Of a DNA stretch of 29,250 bases, positions 1 to 7,853 are shown one piece after another; position 1 is the first letter of the stretch; every line of letters begins with the position of its first letter. Source of the stretch: a virus. Both the position numbers and the translations under genes were made by a program. The stretch covers positions 1-29,250 of IMG/VR virus record IMGVR_UViG_3300025085_000128; one strand, 5' to 3'. Below the pieces are notes generated by a model that worked only from the letters and a program-made list of their open reading frames with translations, made no database searches and was not told the DNA's origin.

Positions 1-436
1 CTCCGCCAGCGTCAAAGGCGGCGACAAATAACATGACAATACCCGTGACGGCCATGACGACGCCCATGAGGGGCAATAGTCCCAACAACAGGCTTTTGAA
101 CATGCTTCCGACCAGTTTGAGAGTGCCACCAAGTGCTACAAAAGGGGCGTTGAGAACGCTCACCGCCTTGCCCATAGCACCTCCACTTTTTTCCACTTTG
201 TCGCCACTTTCCTCCATAGTGTCGCCAAGTTCTTCAATTGGTTTTGACGAATCCCCGAAGGTTTTGTTGAGGCTTTGAAGTGCTAAATCCACCTTCAAAT
301 AGGTGGACATTAAAGGCCCAAAGACCTTCAAAAGAACACGGGTTTTATCGGGGAGAATAGCCAGTGCGTCCCTGTATGCTTCAAGGGTGGACACACCATC
401 AGCGAACTCCAGATCGAGTTTCTTTACTGCTCCCAT
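1..436 (-). CDS. Tail tape measure protein, N-terminal part (runs off window)
   Basis: The frame starts at ATG 436 and stays open to base 1, so about 145 residues are visible and the stop lies outside. The start follows GGAGTGAGTGAAT, and the preceding frame ends in TGA only two bases upstream of the ATG. The visible protein begins MGAVKKLDLEFADG. It continues with a charged, probably helical segment and a Gly/Ser-containing stretch, and at about residues 118-140 reaches a strongly hydrophobic segment (LLLGLLPLMGVVMAVTG). Helical starts followed by membrane-type segments are usual in tape measure proteins, which set tail length and often enter the host membrane. The identification rests mainly on position: directly after a tail assembly chaperone pair with a frameshift, the canonical location. 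The C-terminal part cannot be judged here. Confidence 0.72.
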   Translation of the reverse strand, partial: MGAVKKLDLEFADGVSTLEAYRDALAILPDKTRVLLKVFGPLMSTYLKVDLALQSLNKTFGDSSKPIEELGDTMEESGDKVEKSGGAMGKAVSVLNAPFVALGGTLKLVGSMFKSLLLGLLPLMGVVMAVTGIVMLFVAAFDAGG

Positions 437-438
437 AT

Positions 439-774
439 TCACTCACTCCCCAGTTTTGCATTCATTCGCTCAAAGAAGTCGGAGTCACTTGTAGTGCGAA
501 CTGACCGCCCCTTGTTTGCACCGACGGTGTTCTCACGCTTCAATTGTTCCATCTGTTCGGCCTCCATCTCCTTATATGCCGACAATGTGAAGTAGTCTAA
601 AACGACTCTTTCGGGTGGCAAGTGATCCCATGAAGAAGGGGCACACTTGAAAAAATGTCCGAGAAAAAAGGTGGGCATGTTGCCAGCAATAACTGGTATT
701 TTGTAATCGTCAATCGGCAGTTCGCCCTCTCCATCCCATTTCATAAATGAACGGACATCATCAAGGGTTATTCC
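439..774 (-). CDS. Tail assembly chaperone, frameshift extension (T-like part)
   Basis: This is the -1 frame that follows the 121-residue chaperone gene. It is open from the slippery heptamer at 774-780 to the TGA at 439 and adds about 111 residues. The first in-frame ATG, at 744, has no Shine-Dalgarno sequence (it is preceded by CCGTTCATTT), so independent initiation looks poor. Reading through from the heptamer gives GPFGITLDDVRSFMKWDGEG, which continues without a stop. In lambda-type siphoviruses the G and GT chaperones are made this way, bind the tape measure protein and are absent from the finished tail. Here the extension sits directly before the tape measure start. The extension has a middle segment with aromatic residues and a Lys/Arg/Glu-rich C-terminal part. 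Predicted full fusion from 1133: about 231 residues. Confidence 0.7.
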   Translation of the reverse strand, partial: GITLDDVRSFMKWDGEGELPIDDYKIPVIAGNMPTFFLGHFFKCAPSSWDHLPPERVVLDYFTLSAYKEMEAEQMEQLKRENTVGANKGRSVRTTSDSDFFERMNAKLGSE

Positions 775-1133
775 AAAGGGCCGCTTGCACCGGCCATACC
801 GGCCATCAAATCCTCAAATGAAGGCAATACAGCCTGTATTGCGGCACCGACTTCGGGGCGAATGTTCAGCAATTGCTTTGTCGTGAGTGCGGGTTCTGTG
901 CGCTCAATGCAGGTCGTGAGAACGAACTTCCAGTAGCCCCCGAAGTCAATTTTCGGAGCCATATTTCCGTCCCCGTCAGCCGACAAGGACACGAACTTCG
1001 TCAGTGCTTTTTGCCGATCAACCCAAGAAAGAGGGCGGATCCAAAGGGTCATTTCCCCGTATGGTGTTTCCACTCTCGTTTCTTCTGCATCTGTGCCTGT
1101 GATTAAATCACTCGCTATCGCTTTCTCCGCCAT
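768..1133 (-). CDS. Tail assembly chaperone (G-like, zero frame)
   Basis: This 121-residue protein starts at ATG 1133 with AAGGTGAAACAG just upstream; an earlier in-frame codon at 1166 has no comparable site. It begins MAEKAIASDLITGTD, has a short beta-like segment (TPYGEMTLWIRPLSW), then helices with an acidic/Gly loop. Size, composition and position between tail tube and tape measure fit the siphovirus tail assembly chaperones that coat the tape measure before tube polymerisation. The stop TAA (768-770) comes two codons after the heptamer C CCT TTG, which can shift ribosomes into the -1 frame. The start lies within the end of the SAP-domain gene upstream, an overlap of 26 bases. No sequence family was recognised with confidence; the call rests on context plus the frameshift. 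Confidence 0.68.
   Translation of the reverse strand: MAEKAIASDLITGTDAEETRVETPYGEMTLWIRPLSWVDRQKALTKFVSLSADGDGNMAPKIDFGGYWKFVLTTCIERTEPALTTKQLLNIRPEVGAAIQAVLPSFEDLMAGMAGASGPLE
774..780 (-). promoter_or_regulatory. Programmed -1 ribosomal frameshift site CCCTTTG
   Basis: On the minus strand the zero frame reads GGC CCT TTG GAA TAA, containing the X XXY YYZ heptamer C CCT TTG. Simultaneous slippage would re-pair on CCC TTT and continue as GGA ATA ACC CTT in the -1 frame. The zero-frame stop is two codons downstream. A small palindrome (CATTT-ATG-AAATG at 737-749) lies about 25 bases further on. It is weak and distant for a stimulator, but it would place the poor internal ATG in a hairpin loop. 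No pseudoknot was evident by eye. Confidence 0.7.
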
Positions 1134-1464
1134 CTGTTTCACCTTCGGTTGCTGGTTCGGCTTCATCGCCTTCGTTCAAACGAGCAATCAAGTCGGCTTT
1201 GGTTCCTGCGGTTGACAGTTCACGCTGACTACACAAGACCTGTAATTCGGTCTTGTTCATGTCGTCGTATGATGTCGGCTCCGCTGGGGCCAATTCCGGT
1301 GTTGCTGGTGTTGCAGGGGCGGGTGAAGCGACAGGAGCGTCAGCATGGACAACGATTTCTCCACTGGACAGGCCAGCACCTTCAATGATGCTTGTTCCTT
1401 CTATTGTCCAATTCAAGTATTCTCGTCGCCCTGCGATGTTCACATATCCTGTCAGTCTTACCAT
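1108..1464 (-). CDS. Small protein with C-terminal SAP domain
   Basis: This 118-residue protein starts at ATG 1464, preceded by AAGGGTGAGAACA; an in-frame TTG at 1482 is less likely. Residues 1-40 form a short beta-like domain (MVRLTGYVNIAGRREYLNWT). Residues 42-65 are an Ala/Pro linker. Residues about 67-98 match the SAP helix-turn-helix pattern (MNKTELQVLCSQREL, then GTKADLIARLNE), followed by an acidic Glu/Gly/Ser tail. SAP domains bind DNA in many proteins, but in phage structural genes similar small helical modules may mediate protein contacts. It lies between the tail tube and tail chaperone genes, so a tail role is more likely than a genome-binding role. The exact function is unknown. 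Confidence 0.7.
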   Translation of the reverse strand: MVRLTGYVNIAGRREYLNWTIEGTSIIEGAGLSSGEIVVHADAPVASPAPATPATPELAPAEPTSYDDMNKTELQVLCSQRELSTAGTKADLIARLNEGDEAEPATEGETDGGESDSE

Positions 1465-1506
1465 TGTTCTCACCCTTCTCATTGTTGTTAATATACCTTG
1501 TCCTCG

Positions 1507-3747
1507 TCAAACGACGAAGTATGGAGAAGTTTCGGCCACCTTCAAGTGGCGAACAGCGAACTCCACGGTCGCTGTGACTGGCCCTTTATCATCCGGCACC
1601 GGATGTTCGGCCTTCGTGACTGTATAGTCTTCAAGTGTGATTGTTGCGTTTTGGCGAGTGGCATGTGCGCCGGATTTTGTCAAAGTCAGCGTGCAATCGT
1701 TTGAGTTAATGTGGTGCTTGCGTGTTCGCAATTGTTCAAACCAGCGATCATCCTCAACAAGTGCGGAGAACTTGAAAGTGTATTCACGGGCGGCTTCGGT
1801 TATTTCCGATGCGAACTGCGTTGCCGCTTGTTGAACCTGATCTCCGTCAAGGTGTGTTTGACTTGAGCCACGAATGTAAAATTGGGCTGTATTGGTGTTT
1901 GCGATTGTTATGTCCACTGTTTTGGCACGAAGCACCGAAGCACCGAAGGCACTGAATTGCATGTGCTGAAACAGATATGGCTTTTCGCCGTTCACTGCAA
2001 TACCCGACACTCTTCGCTTAATTTGAGTATTAGCAGTATTCTCAAACATTCGGTGTGGTGTGATGAACTTTGAGGCAGTGTCTTTGAACATGCGTGTGGA
2101 TTCAAAGGATCCACTTAGTTTCAATTCCCCTTCGCTGTCAGCGGCAAGGTTCAAGTCGCCCATTTTACAACCACTGAAAACACGAAGCAATTGATTGGCT
2201 CCCGGTGTTGAATCCGAAGAACGGAATGATTGTTCAACAGCGAATGTAGGAACATGCGAATAACCAAAGAAAGTGTGTTCAACACCATATTTGAGTTCAC
2301 CAGTGGATAAAAGCGCAGGGCTTCCTCTTCTGTATTCATTGTCGCTGTATGTGTATTGTAGCCTTTCAACGCCACATGAAGCGGCGATGTGATCGAACAT
2401 AAAAGCCTCTTCAACATACAATTGCCCAGCGTCACCACCGTTGGCGGTTCCGATAGCGATAACACGACGGATTTCGTGCCTGTTGACTGTTGGTGCGGTG
2501 ACATCGGCACCGGGTATAACCACTGTGTCCTTGTCAAAGATCTGAATGTAGTCGCCGATTGTGAACTTGGCGGCGTTTGTTGCTCCGACATTGACTCGCA
2601 AATCACCGCAAGTGATGTTGCCTGTGATGCCAGCAAGAAGGTAAATCGGAACATTGGCGGCTTTCGCCCTTGCTAATGCCCCCGTATCAATATCAGCACA
2701 GCCTGTAAGTGTGGCTGATGCCCCGCCACCTGCGGTATAATAGCCAAGCAAAACATCGTTTCCGTCGGCTGAAAGAACCTTGAATAGCCCTGCTACGGGT
2801 GCTGATTCGTGGCTCACACTTGCGTTATTGGTGAGGGTGATTTCACCAGCGTCAAGGTCGGCCACTGAAAGCGCACCAACGAATACTTCTGTGCCAGCAG
2901 TGCCCGTAAGGCCAGTTAAGCCATTTGCACCGACGGTGGCTGTGATGCTCACATCTATTGCGGCACCTCCGACATCCTGTGCCGCATAAGCGGCTGTTGC
3001 ACCGTCTTTGATGTTAAGAGGCAAGTCAGTCAATACGGTGTTTGCTCCGGTGATACTTGAGAACTCTCCCCTGCTTCGTGCTGTATGACCCCCAAGTGCA
3101 TATTTCCAGTAGCGGAGGGTGTGGGCGTTGACATCAAAAGAACCGCCAGCAAGAGTTTCTTTGCCGGAGGTCAAAATGTTCACATCACGGCCCATACCGA
3201 CGATGTGTTGTTTGCGAATCTCCACTTCGGGTTCGGGGAGTGTGAATGAATTGAGAAGACCGATGAATTGGTCGGTTAATACCCGTTGATCGTTTTCACC
3301 CATAGCCGGGTCATGTGTTGGGACACGGTTGGCGTCAATGATGAAGTAGTCGGCTGTGTCTGCGGTTGTGTCGGCTGTTGTTGCCAACGCAGGGGTGATA
3401 GTGATTGTGTTTCCACTGTTTTTGGTGATGTAGTAGGTGCGCTTGGTCGTAGGATAGTGATCTGCGTTGAAATTGGTGTTGCTTCCCGATGAATAAATCC
3501 TAAGCGTTGCGCCTGTGAGCATTCCGTCGGGAATAAGGGCGTGAGGTGCGTTTCCCGCCGCATTCAAGCCAACCCAATACATTCCTGCTCCGAGGCTAAT
3601 GGTGGTGTTGTTGCCAGCGGTCACTGTATTCCAACCAGCAGTAGCACCAGTCCCCGAAGTGACATTCGTTCCTTGCCCATACAGTCCGGTTTCTTTTCCG
3701 AACGACACTTCAACAATGTCGCCCTTGAATACTTGATTTACAGCCAT
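1507..3747 (-). CDS. Tail tube protein, unusually large
   Basis: The protein has 746 residues and starts at ATG 3747 after GAGATGATGAAAA. Its beginning (MAVNQVFKGDIVEVSFGKET) and its beta-rich C-terminal part fit a major tail tube subunit. The C-terminal part contains REYTFKFSALVEDDRWFEQL and, near the end, VTATVEFAVRHLKV. Location after the tail terminator and before the chaperone pair supports this. Typical siphovirus tube proteins have roughly 150-300 residues, so this one carries extra material. There is a Thr/Asn/Gly-rich N-terminal region (about 25-145) and a long central region (about 230-450). The central region includes a beta-barrel-like segment (FTIGDYIQIFDKD) and an aliphatic Ala/Gly/Thr stretch. 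These may be surface-displayed domains on the tube. A fused tail protein of another kind is the main alternative. Confidence 0.62.
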   Translation of the reverse strand: MAVNQVFKGDIVEVSFGKETGLYGQGTNVTSGTGATAGWNTVTAGNNTTISLGAGMYWVGLNAAGNAPHALIPDGMLTGATLRIYSSGSNTNFNADHYPTTKRTYYITKNSGNTITITPALATTADTTADTADYFIIDANRVPTHDPAMGENDQRVLTDQFIGLLNSFTLPEPEVEIRKQHIVGMGRDVNILTSGKETLAGGSFDVNAHTLRYWKYALGGHTARSRGEFSSITGANTVLTDLPLNIKDGATAAYAAQDVGGAAIDVSITATVGANGLTGLTGTAGTEVFVGALSVADLDAGEITLTNNASVSHESAPVAGLFKVLSADGNDVLLGYYTAGGGASATLTGCADIDTGALARAKAANVPIYLLAGITGNITCGDLRVNVGATNAAKFTIGDYIQIFDKDTVVIPGADVTAPTVNRHEIRRVIAIGTANGGDAGQLYVEEAFMFDHIAASCGVERLQYTYSDNEYRRGSPALLSTGELKYGVEHTFFGYSHVPTFAVEQSFRSSDSTPGANQLLRVFSGCKMGDLNLAADSEGELKLSGSFESTRMFKDTASKFITPHRMFENTANTQIKRRVSGIAVNGEKPYLFQHMQFSAFGASVLRAKTVDITIANTNTAQFYIRGSSQTHLDGDQVQQAATQFASEITEAAREYTFKFSALVEDDRWFEQLRTRKHHINSNDCTLTLTKSGAHATRQNATITLEDYTVTKAEHPVPDDKGPVTATVEFAVRHLKVAETSPYFVV

Positions 3748-3758
3748 TTTTCATCATC

Positions 3759-4190
3759 TCATAGGGTTGGTAGTGGTTGGGCGAAAATCACACATTCGGC
3801 TTGCATTGTATAGCGGAACAACCTCTTGCTCCGGTCGGACAAGTCGGTGCGGGTTTTGAAGATTACCCTATCAAATGTGTTATTATCGCCCTTTCTCACC
3901 AAATGTAGTATGCGCCGGACTTCATCTCGGAGTGCGCTTAGGCGTTCCCGATTCTTCACAGTGCGTATGTCAATGGTGAGGTTGATGTGTTCATTTACAA
4001 AGTCAAAAGCCAATTCGGGCTGTGCTTCGTTATGTGCTGTTTCAAAAATCCGAATGATGTCGTGATCCTGCAACCGAGTGCGCTTTCCTTCGCCAGCATC
4101 CAATGTAGCGATGTCCAAAATAGACGGTTTTGGTGAAATAGACCAATTGCTGTCTATGATGTCACGAATGGCTTCAATTGCGTCTGTCAT
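3759..4190 (-). CDS. Probable tail terminator / tail completion protein
   Basis: This 143-residue protein starts at ATG 4190, overlapping the upstream stop by four bases (ATGA), with GGATG a few bases before. It begins MTDAIEAIRDIIDSNWSI, has an N-terminal helix and a strand region (HINLTIDIRTVKNRERL), a helix (ALRDEVRRILHLVRK) and closing strands. That helix-strand order, the length of about 140 residues and the position between head-tail connector and tail tube fit the gpU/gp10-type terminators that cap the tail tube and join it to the head. The call is structural by eye, not from a confirmed family match. A head-closure protein is the main alternative. Confidence 0.5.
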   Translation of the reverse strand: MTDAIEAIRDIIDSNWSISPKPSILDIATLDAGEGKRTRLQDHDIIRIFETAHNEAQPELAFDFVNEHINLTIDIRTVKNRERLSALRDEVRRILHLVRKGDNNTFDRVIFKTRTDLSDRSKRLFRYTMQAECVIFAQPLPTL

Positions 4191-4435
4191 TTTTGCATCC
4201 CCTCCAACATTTTGGCGTGAGCCACCGCTACATCTAAGGCGAAGGGGCTTGCGGCTTTATGCGCTTGCATGACAATGTTGACATCCTCTTCACTCACTGG
4301 CTCATCGGTGTCCTGTGTTTCACGCTCGTAAATCTCCAATTTTTCTAAATGCGCTGGTTCGGCGGCTTGTTGTATCTTCATAGCGGCAAGAAGATCTTCG
4401 GTGTTCTTGAGGTGTTTTTCAAGGAACGCAAGCAT
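4187..4435 (-). CDS. Small helical protein of the neck region, unknown function
   Basis: This 82-residue protein starts at ATG 4435, preceded by AGGTGGAAGAA just after the connector stop codon. A longer version from 4471 would overlap the connector gene and lacks a good ribosome binding site. The N-terminal half is one amphipathic helix (MLAFLEKHLKNTEDLLAAMK). A short acidic linker and a second helix follow (NIVMQAHKAASPFALDVAVA). It sits between the connector and the probable tail terminator, so a neck or assembly role is likely. No family was recognised. Confidence 0.6.
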   Translation of the reverse strand: MLAFLEKHLKNTEDLLAAMKIQQAAEPAHLEKLEIYERETQDTDEPVSEEDVNIVMQAHKAASPFALDVAVAHAKMLEGMQK

Positions 4436-4445
4436 TTCTTCCACC

Positions 4446-6062
4446 TTAACCACCCATTCCCGCCACGACAATAGACTCTTGAAACGGCACCAACAATTTG
4501 GCGACTTCGGCCTCTAATTTTTGGTGTTTTGTGTTCAAATCAATGCTTTGAGTTCCTTCGGGGAACATCACCGAATAATCGTCGGACATGAGAATATCCA
4601 TAACAACCAGTTTAGTGCAAGCCTCATGGATTGAACCCTCCACATACCGTTCGCCGTAAATGTAGGAGCATCGGATGGAGTGGTTCTCAAAGAATGGGTA
4701 TTCGTTGTTAAACAAAATCATTCCGTTTTCTTCAATAGACCACCAAGACTTTTGGCGTTCTTCATCGGTGATGTCGTTTTTGAATCGGATCTGTTTGACA
4801 GTATCGCCGACCTGCAATTGGCCGTCAAAGTCGTTCAATTGATCAGCGACTATGGTGAATGTGTTCTCATTTCGTGTGCAAAGAGCCACCCTGTTCGTAG
4901 TGCCGCTGGTGATATACACCAACCCATGCCCTTCAACGAAGGTGGTTCCGTCGTTTAGCACGAACGATGTGGCGGGTGAATTGGTTATTGACGCAACGGT
5001 GCTTGACACCAAAGATGAGAGGCTTGTGTTAAACGACACAGCCGATTCGTGGGTGATGGCGATTGTTGCGTTTTCACCGCCTTCGGTGCTACGCATTGAA
5101 CTGATTTCAACAACCCCGTCGCCAGTGTCGCTGTTGGACAAAGCCAAGAACTCTTCATGCACATTGAGGGTGACATTGGCGGAGTCTGCTGACTCCACTG
5201 TGAGTGTGCCAATAGGAACAGCGGATTTGTTAAACGCTGGGTCTTTATTGACGAGGGCACCTATGTTTTCGGCGGTTGATTTGTGATCGAAGTCAGATCT
5301 CCACTTGGTCTGTGCGTCGTCGCCTTCGGTTAGTGTGGCAACACCGTTAGCACCGGGACACAGCAAAATGGATTGACCCGATAGGGCGATGTGGTCGGAC
5401 ACCCTAAAGGACACCCTTGCCCCAGCCATCTCCCTGTAATAGTCCCCTTGCCAAGCACCCAGTTTGAGGATGCGCTGAATAGCACCCCGCTTAACGAAAA
5501 CAGCACCCACATAATCGGTGTAGTATCGTCTTCGGAATGGTTTGAATGTGGTGAAATTAACATACTCTTCGGCGACAAGGCGTGGTCGCCATGCGTGGCG
5601 TGTCACCTTGTCAATGTAGTCTTGCCGTTGGCGAATCAAGTTTTCAACATGGCTCTTTTTGATGCCTCGTTCTTTGCTGTTCGTGATGGCCGACTGATGT
5701 TGAACCTGTGCTTTGTTGGCTGTGGTGAATGATGGGCTGGTTCCTTTTGGTGCGACCAAATAAATATGACCGTTTGAACCAACCGACTCAATGCTCCCTA
5801 TGACGAACTCAATGCCCATAGCGTTGGCGTCGTCATAAACCACTATTTTTTCACCTGCGGAATACCCCCACCTGCGATAATCGGCACCAGTTATTGGGAA
5901 CTTGATGTCATTTGTAGCAATCACACTGTCGCCAGCCAGTGATACTGGATCGGGCAAAGGCAATTGTAGGTAATCGGCCACTTTCTCAATGGTGGTGTAG
6001 GTTAATTCGTCGGGATAAAGTGGCGCATCGGGACGATGGCCGGGTGAAAAAGCACGGGGCAT
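4446..6062 (-). CDS. Head-tail connector (gp6-like core with large insertions)
   Basis: This 538-residue protein starts at ATG 6062 behind GGAGGGTTATTTGAA; the upstream gene ends in the TGA of that string. A core split over the chain resembles HK97 gp6-type connectors: helix 22-33 (YTTIEKVADYLQ), helix 138-157 (HVENLIRQRQDYIDKVTRHA) with a following strand, and a C-terminal helix (EGSIHEACTKLVVMDILMSD). Such connectors usually have about 100-200 residues. Here a beta-barrel-like segment (about 45-105, with YRRWGYSAGEKIVVYDD) and a Thr/Ser/Asn-rich region (about 225-425) appear inserted. It probably forms the ring under the portal. Its place, directly before the tail terminator region, agrees. 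The core assignment is moderate; the insertions are of unknown role. Confidence 0.58.
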   Translation of the reverse strand: MPRAFSPGHRPDAPLYPDELTYTTIEKVADYLQLPLPDPVSLAGDSVIATNDIKFPITGADYRRWGYSAGEKIVVYDDANAMGIEFVIGSIESVGSNGHIYLVAPKGTSPSFTTANKAQVQHQSAITNSKERGIKKSHVENLIRQRQDYIDKVTRHAWRPRLVAEEYVNFTTFKPFRRRYYTDYVGAVFVKRGAIQRILKLGAWQGDYYREMAGARVSFRVSDHIALSGQSILLCPGANGVATLTEGDDAQTKWRSDFDHKSTAENIGALVNKDPAFNKSAVPIGTLTVESADSANVTLNVHEEFLALSNSDTGDGVVEISSMRSTEGGENATIAITHESAVSFNTSLSSLVSSTVASITNSPATSFVLNDGTTFVEGHGLVYITSGTTNRVALCTRNENTFTIVADQLNDFDGQLQVGDTVKQIRFKNDITDEERQKSWWSIEENGMILFNNEYPFFENHSIRCSYIYGERYVEGSIHEACTKLVVMDILMSDDYSVMFPEGTQSIDLNTKHQKLEAEVAKLLVPFQESIVVAGMGG

Positions 6063-6063
6063 T

Positions 6064-6396
6064 TCAAATAACCCTCCGGCCCATGCTATGATGGCCGAGG
6101 TTGAAGGTCATAGGACTTCCGCAAGCACCGCATTTGGGTGCCCAGCAAAAGTGCAAACAACCACATGTGGTGCAACGAGTCCCCGAACCAATGTTTTGAA
6201 TGTCTTTTCGTTCACTTTTCCTCATTTGCACACGCTTTTTAGTAGCGTATCGCATGTTTTCATCGGAAAAGGGGCTGTCGTCCTCTTGGACGGATGAACG
6301 GGATGCGTGTTTGATTTCGGCCATTCGGACTTGGCGGCGTCGCTCAATGTCCATGACCTCTCCGAGATCAATGTCTTCAATTTCCATTCTTGGCAT
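6064..6396 (-). CDS. Small zinc-ribbon protein
   Basis: This 110-residue protein starts at ATG 6396 with GGGGTGATTTCAA upstream, a strong site. The N-terminal two thirds are highly charged and probably helical (MDIERRRQVRMAEIKHASRS). The C-terminal part holds a zinc-ribbon type motif: CTTCGC followed by CGACG, two CxxC pairs separated by about 12 residues with an intervening Cys and His. It is inserted in the head/neck gene series between a beta-rich structural protein and the connector. Zinc is probably bound structurally. Whether the protein is a virion component or an assembly factor cannot be told. Confidence 0.68.
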   Translation of the reverse strand: MPRMEIEDIDLGEVMDIERRRQVRMAEIKHASRSSVQEDDSPFSDENMRYATKKRVQMRKSERKDIQNIGSGTRCTTCGCLHFCWAPKCGACGSPMTFNLGHHSMGRRVI

Positions 6397-6419
6397 TTGA
6401 AATCACCCCAACGGCGACT

Positions 6420-6791
6420 TCAAGACCGTGTGCCTTTGATAATAAGTTCAAGTGCGTCAATGCCGCTTGCGTCAAAAGTGTCTGCGAACTCGGCAAGAGG
6501 GCGAGTTTCGGCGGCTGGGTTGGTGCCGGGATTGACGGCATCGCCCGATGCTTCGGTGGATTCACCGAACAATTGGAGTTTTTTGGTGGCGTAGTCGTAT
6601 CGCACTGTGAAACCTGCGGGCAAACCTGCACCGATTCGGACTTCTTCAACGCTTTTGAGGCCACATTCAGCGGAGGCATCAAAAGGTTCGCCGCCAGCAG
6701 GGTATGGATTGTCAAAGGCTACGGTTCGGAATGCTGTGATTCGTGATCCGTCAATGGAGTTTCGCTTGCTTCGTGTAATTGTCAATGCCAT
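6420..6791 (-). CDS. Small beta-rich structural protein
   Basis: This 123-residue protein uses ATG 6791 with GAGATGAGCAAC before it; in-frame ATG codons at 6818 and 6800 are alternatives. It begins MALTITRSKRNSIDGSRIT and is made of short strands and Gly/Ala/Pro turns, with a motif EVRIGAGLPAGFTVRYDY near the middle and a final strand ALELIIKGT. It sits four genes after the major capsid protein, among other beta-rich genes, so a minor head or decoration role is plausible. The precise function is not known. Confidence 0.6.
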   Translation of the reverse strand: MALTITRSKRNSIDGSRITAFRTVAFDNPYPAGGEPFDASAECGLKSVEEVRIGAGLPAGFTVRYDYATKKLQLFGESTEASGDAVNPGTNPAAETRPLAEFADTFDASGIDALELIIKGTRS

Positions 6792-6834
6792 GTTGCTCAT
6801 CTCTTGGGTGTAAGTCATTTGTTAAAAGGATTCC

Positions 6835-7410
6835 TTATGAATAGATGATGATAACACGGATTGTGTCGGTATCAGCCGCCCAAGCGGTTGCCGAACCAAG
6901 CATGATGTTGTAATTGCCACATACTCGTCCAGTCCACGGTTGGTTCTTGTTAATCGCTGTCGGTGTGCCGTTCACGATGGGTGTTCTCGGTGCCGCAGGG
7001 GTGTCGTGTCCCGATAGTCCGGGTCGGACTGTCAAGGCGTGTTCCTGTGTGCCCATAGCCGCACCTTCATTGGTTTGAAATTGATAAAAGCGTCCGGGTG
7101 TTTTATTGGTGAAGTCAAGACTGGTGATTGGTGAAAACGGTGTTATCATAGCACCGGAAACAGTAGTGATGTCCATAACTAAAGCCATTGAGCCATGTGT
7201 CGTCTGTGTGTTGCCGTTGGTTGTCAATTTTGATCCCGAAACATCAAGAATAATTTGGTGAACTTCGCCGTTCAACCCGAAAGAATCGGAGGTGACGGCT
7301 GTTTGGCCGCTTAGATCCGCTTGAGTGAACTCATAGACCATGCGATTGACACGGGTGCGACCTGCATAACGGGCTTCGCCGTCAAATATGGTGAGGTCGC
7401 TTTGAGGCAT
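6835..7410 (-). CDS. Beta-rich virion protein, unknown function
   Basis: This 191-residue protein starts at ATG 7410, which overlaps the upstream stop (TGATG) and has GGGTGATGAG directly upstream. It begins MPQSDLTIFDGEARYAGRT and consists mostly of Thr/Gly/Ser-rich strands, ending in a hydrophobic strand (DTIRVIIIYS). It contains no recognised catalytic motif. Its place after the capsid gene, and a terminal strand resembling that of the protein at 7875-8282, suggest a capsid surface or fibre protein. This is inference from composition and position. Confidence 0.58.
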   Translation of the reverse strand: MPQSDLTIFDGEARYAGRTRVNRMVYEFTQADLSGQTAVTSDSFGLNGEVHQIILDVSGSKLTTNGNTQTTHGSMALVMDITTVSGAMITPFSPITSLDFTNKTPGRFYQFQTNEGAAMGTQEHALTVRPGLSGHDTPAAPRTPIVNGTPTAINKNQPWTGRVCGNYNIMLGSATAWAADTDTIRVIIIYS

Positions 7411-7853
7411 CACTCATCACCCTTTGAGGTGAGTGCATGTGCCCTTTCAGTGAGAATTGCTTTGGTGTCAGCCTTTGATACGCTTTCACCCTGCGACTTC
7501 ATCCAGTCAACCATTTTGGCTCTTGTCCATGTAGTGTCAAAAGGCGGAATGATAGCGTCAGCCATCTGCTCGGTCTTGTCCTCGTCAGTGGCGACTGTCT
7601 TTGGTGCCGGTGCTGGTGTTTCTTCAACCACAGCGGGGGCTTCGATCACTTCAACCATTTTCTTGGTCTTTTCCTCGGACTTCTTTTCTTCGCCGCCAAT
7701 GACTTTCCACTGTGGGAAATTGTCGCCCTTGAAACGCTCAAGAAGTTCTTTGGGAACATCACTTCGTTCTGTGCCTCTTGCGAAGCCGAATGTCTTTTGT
7801 CCAACCTTGAACTCAACATACGGCCTGTCGCCAACATATTGTAGTATTGCCAC
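7410..7853 (-). CDS. Structural-region protein with C-terminal HeH/SAP-like domain
   Basis: This 147-residue protein probably starts at GTG 7853, preceded by TAGGAGGGATTTAGC, one of the best Shine-Dalgarno sites in the window. Residues 1-55 form a compact start (MAILQYVGDRPYVEFKVGQK). Residues 56-100 are a charged, Pro/Val/Glu-rich linker. Residues 109-143 fit a HeH/SAP-type helix-extended loop-helix (TRAKMVDWMKSQGESVSKAD, then KAILTERAHAL). In many phages a short protein with this domain plan lies between capsid and connector genes. Its role is not settled; head-completion or DNA-binding functions have both been suggested for such domains. Family placement is by eye. Confidence 0.62.
   Translation of the reverse strand: MAILQYVGDRPYVEFKVGQKTFGFARGTERSDVPKELLERFKGDNFPQWKVIGGEEKKSEEKTKKMVEVIEAPAVVEETPAPAPKTVATDEDKTEQMADAIIPPFDTTWTRAKMVDWMKSQGESVSKADTKAILTERAHALTSKGDE

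Noticed and set aside
439-744. Independent 101-residue gene starting at ATG 744
   Set aside because: No ribosome binding site, ATG in a small palindrome, and a frameshift heptamer with an open -1 frame explains the region better.
2151-2654. 167-residue minus-strand open frame inside the tail tube gene
   Set aside because: It is an alternative frame of a long, well-supported gene and shows no ordered sequence pattern.
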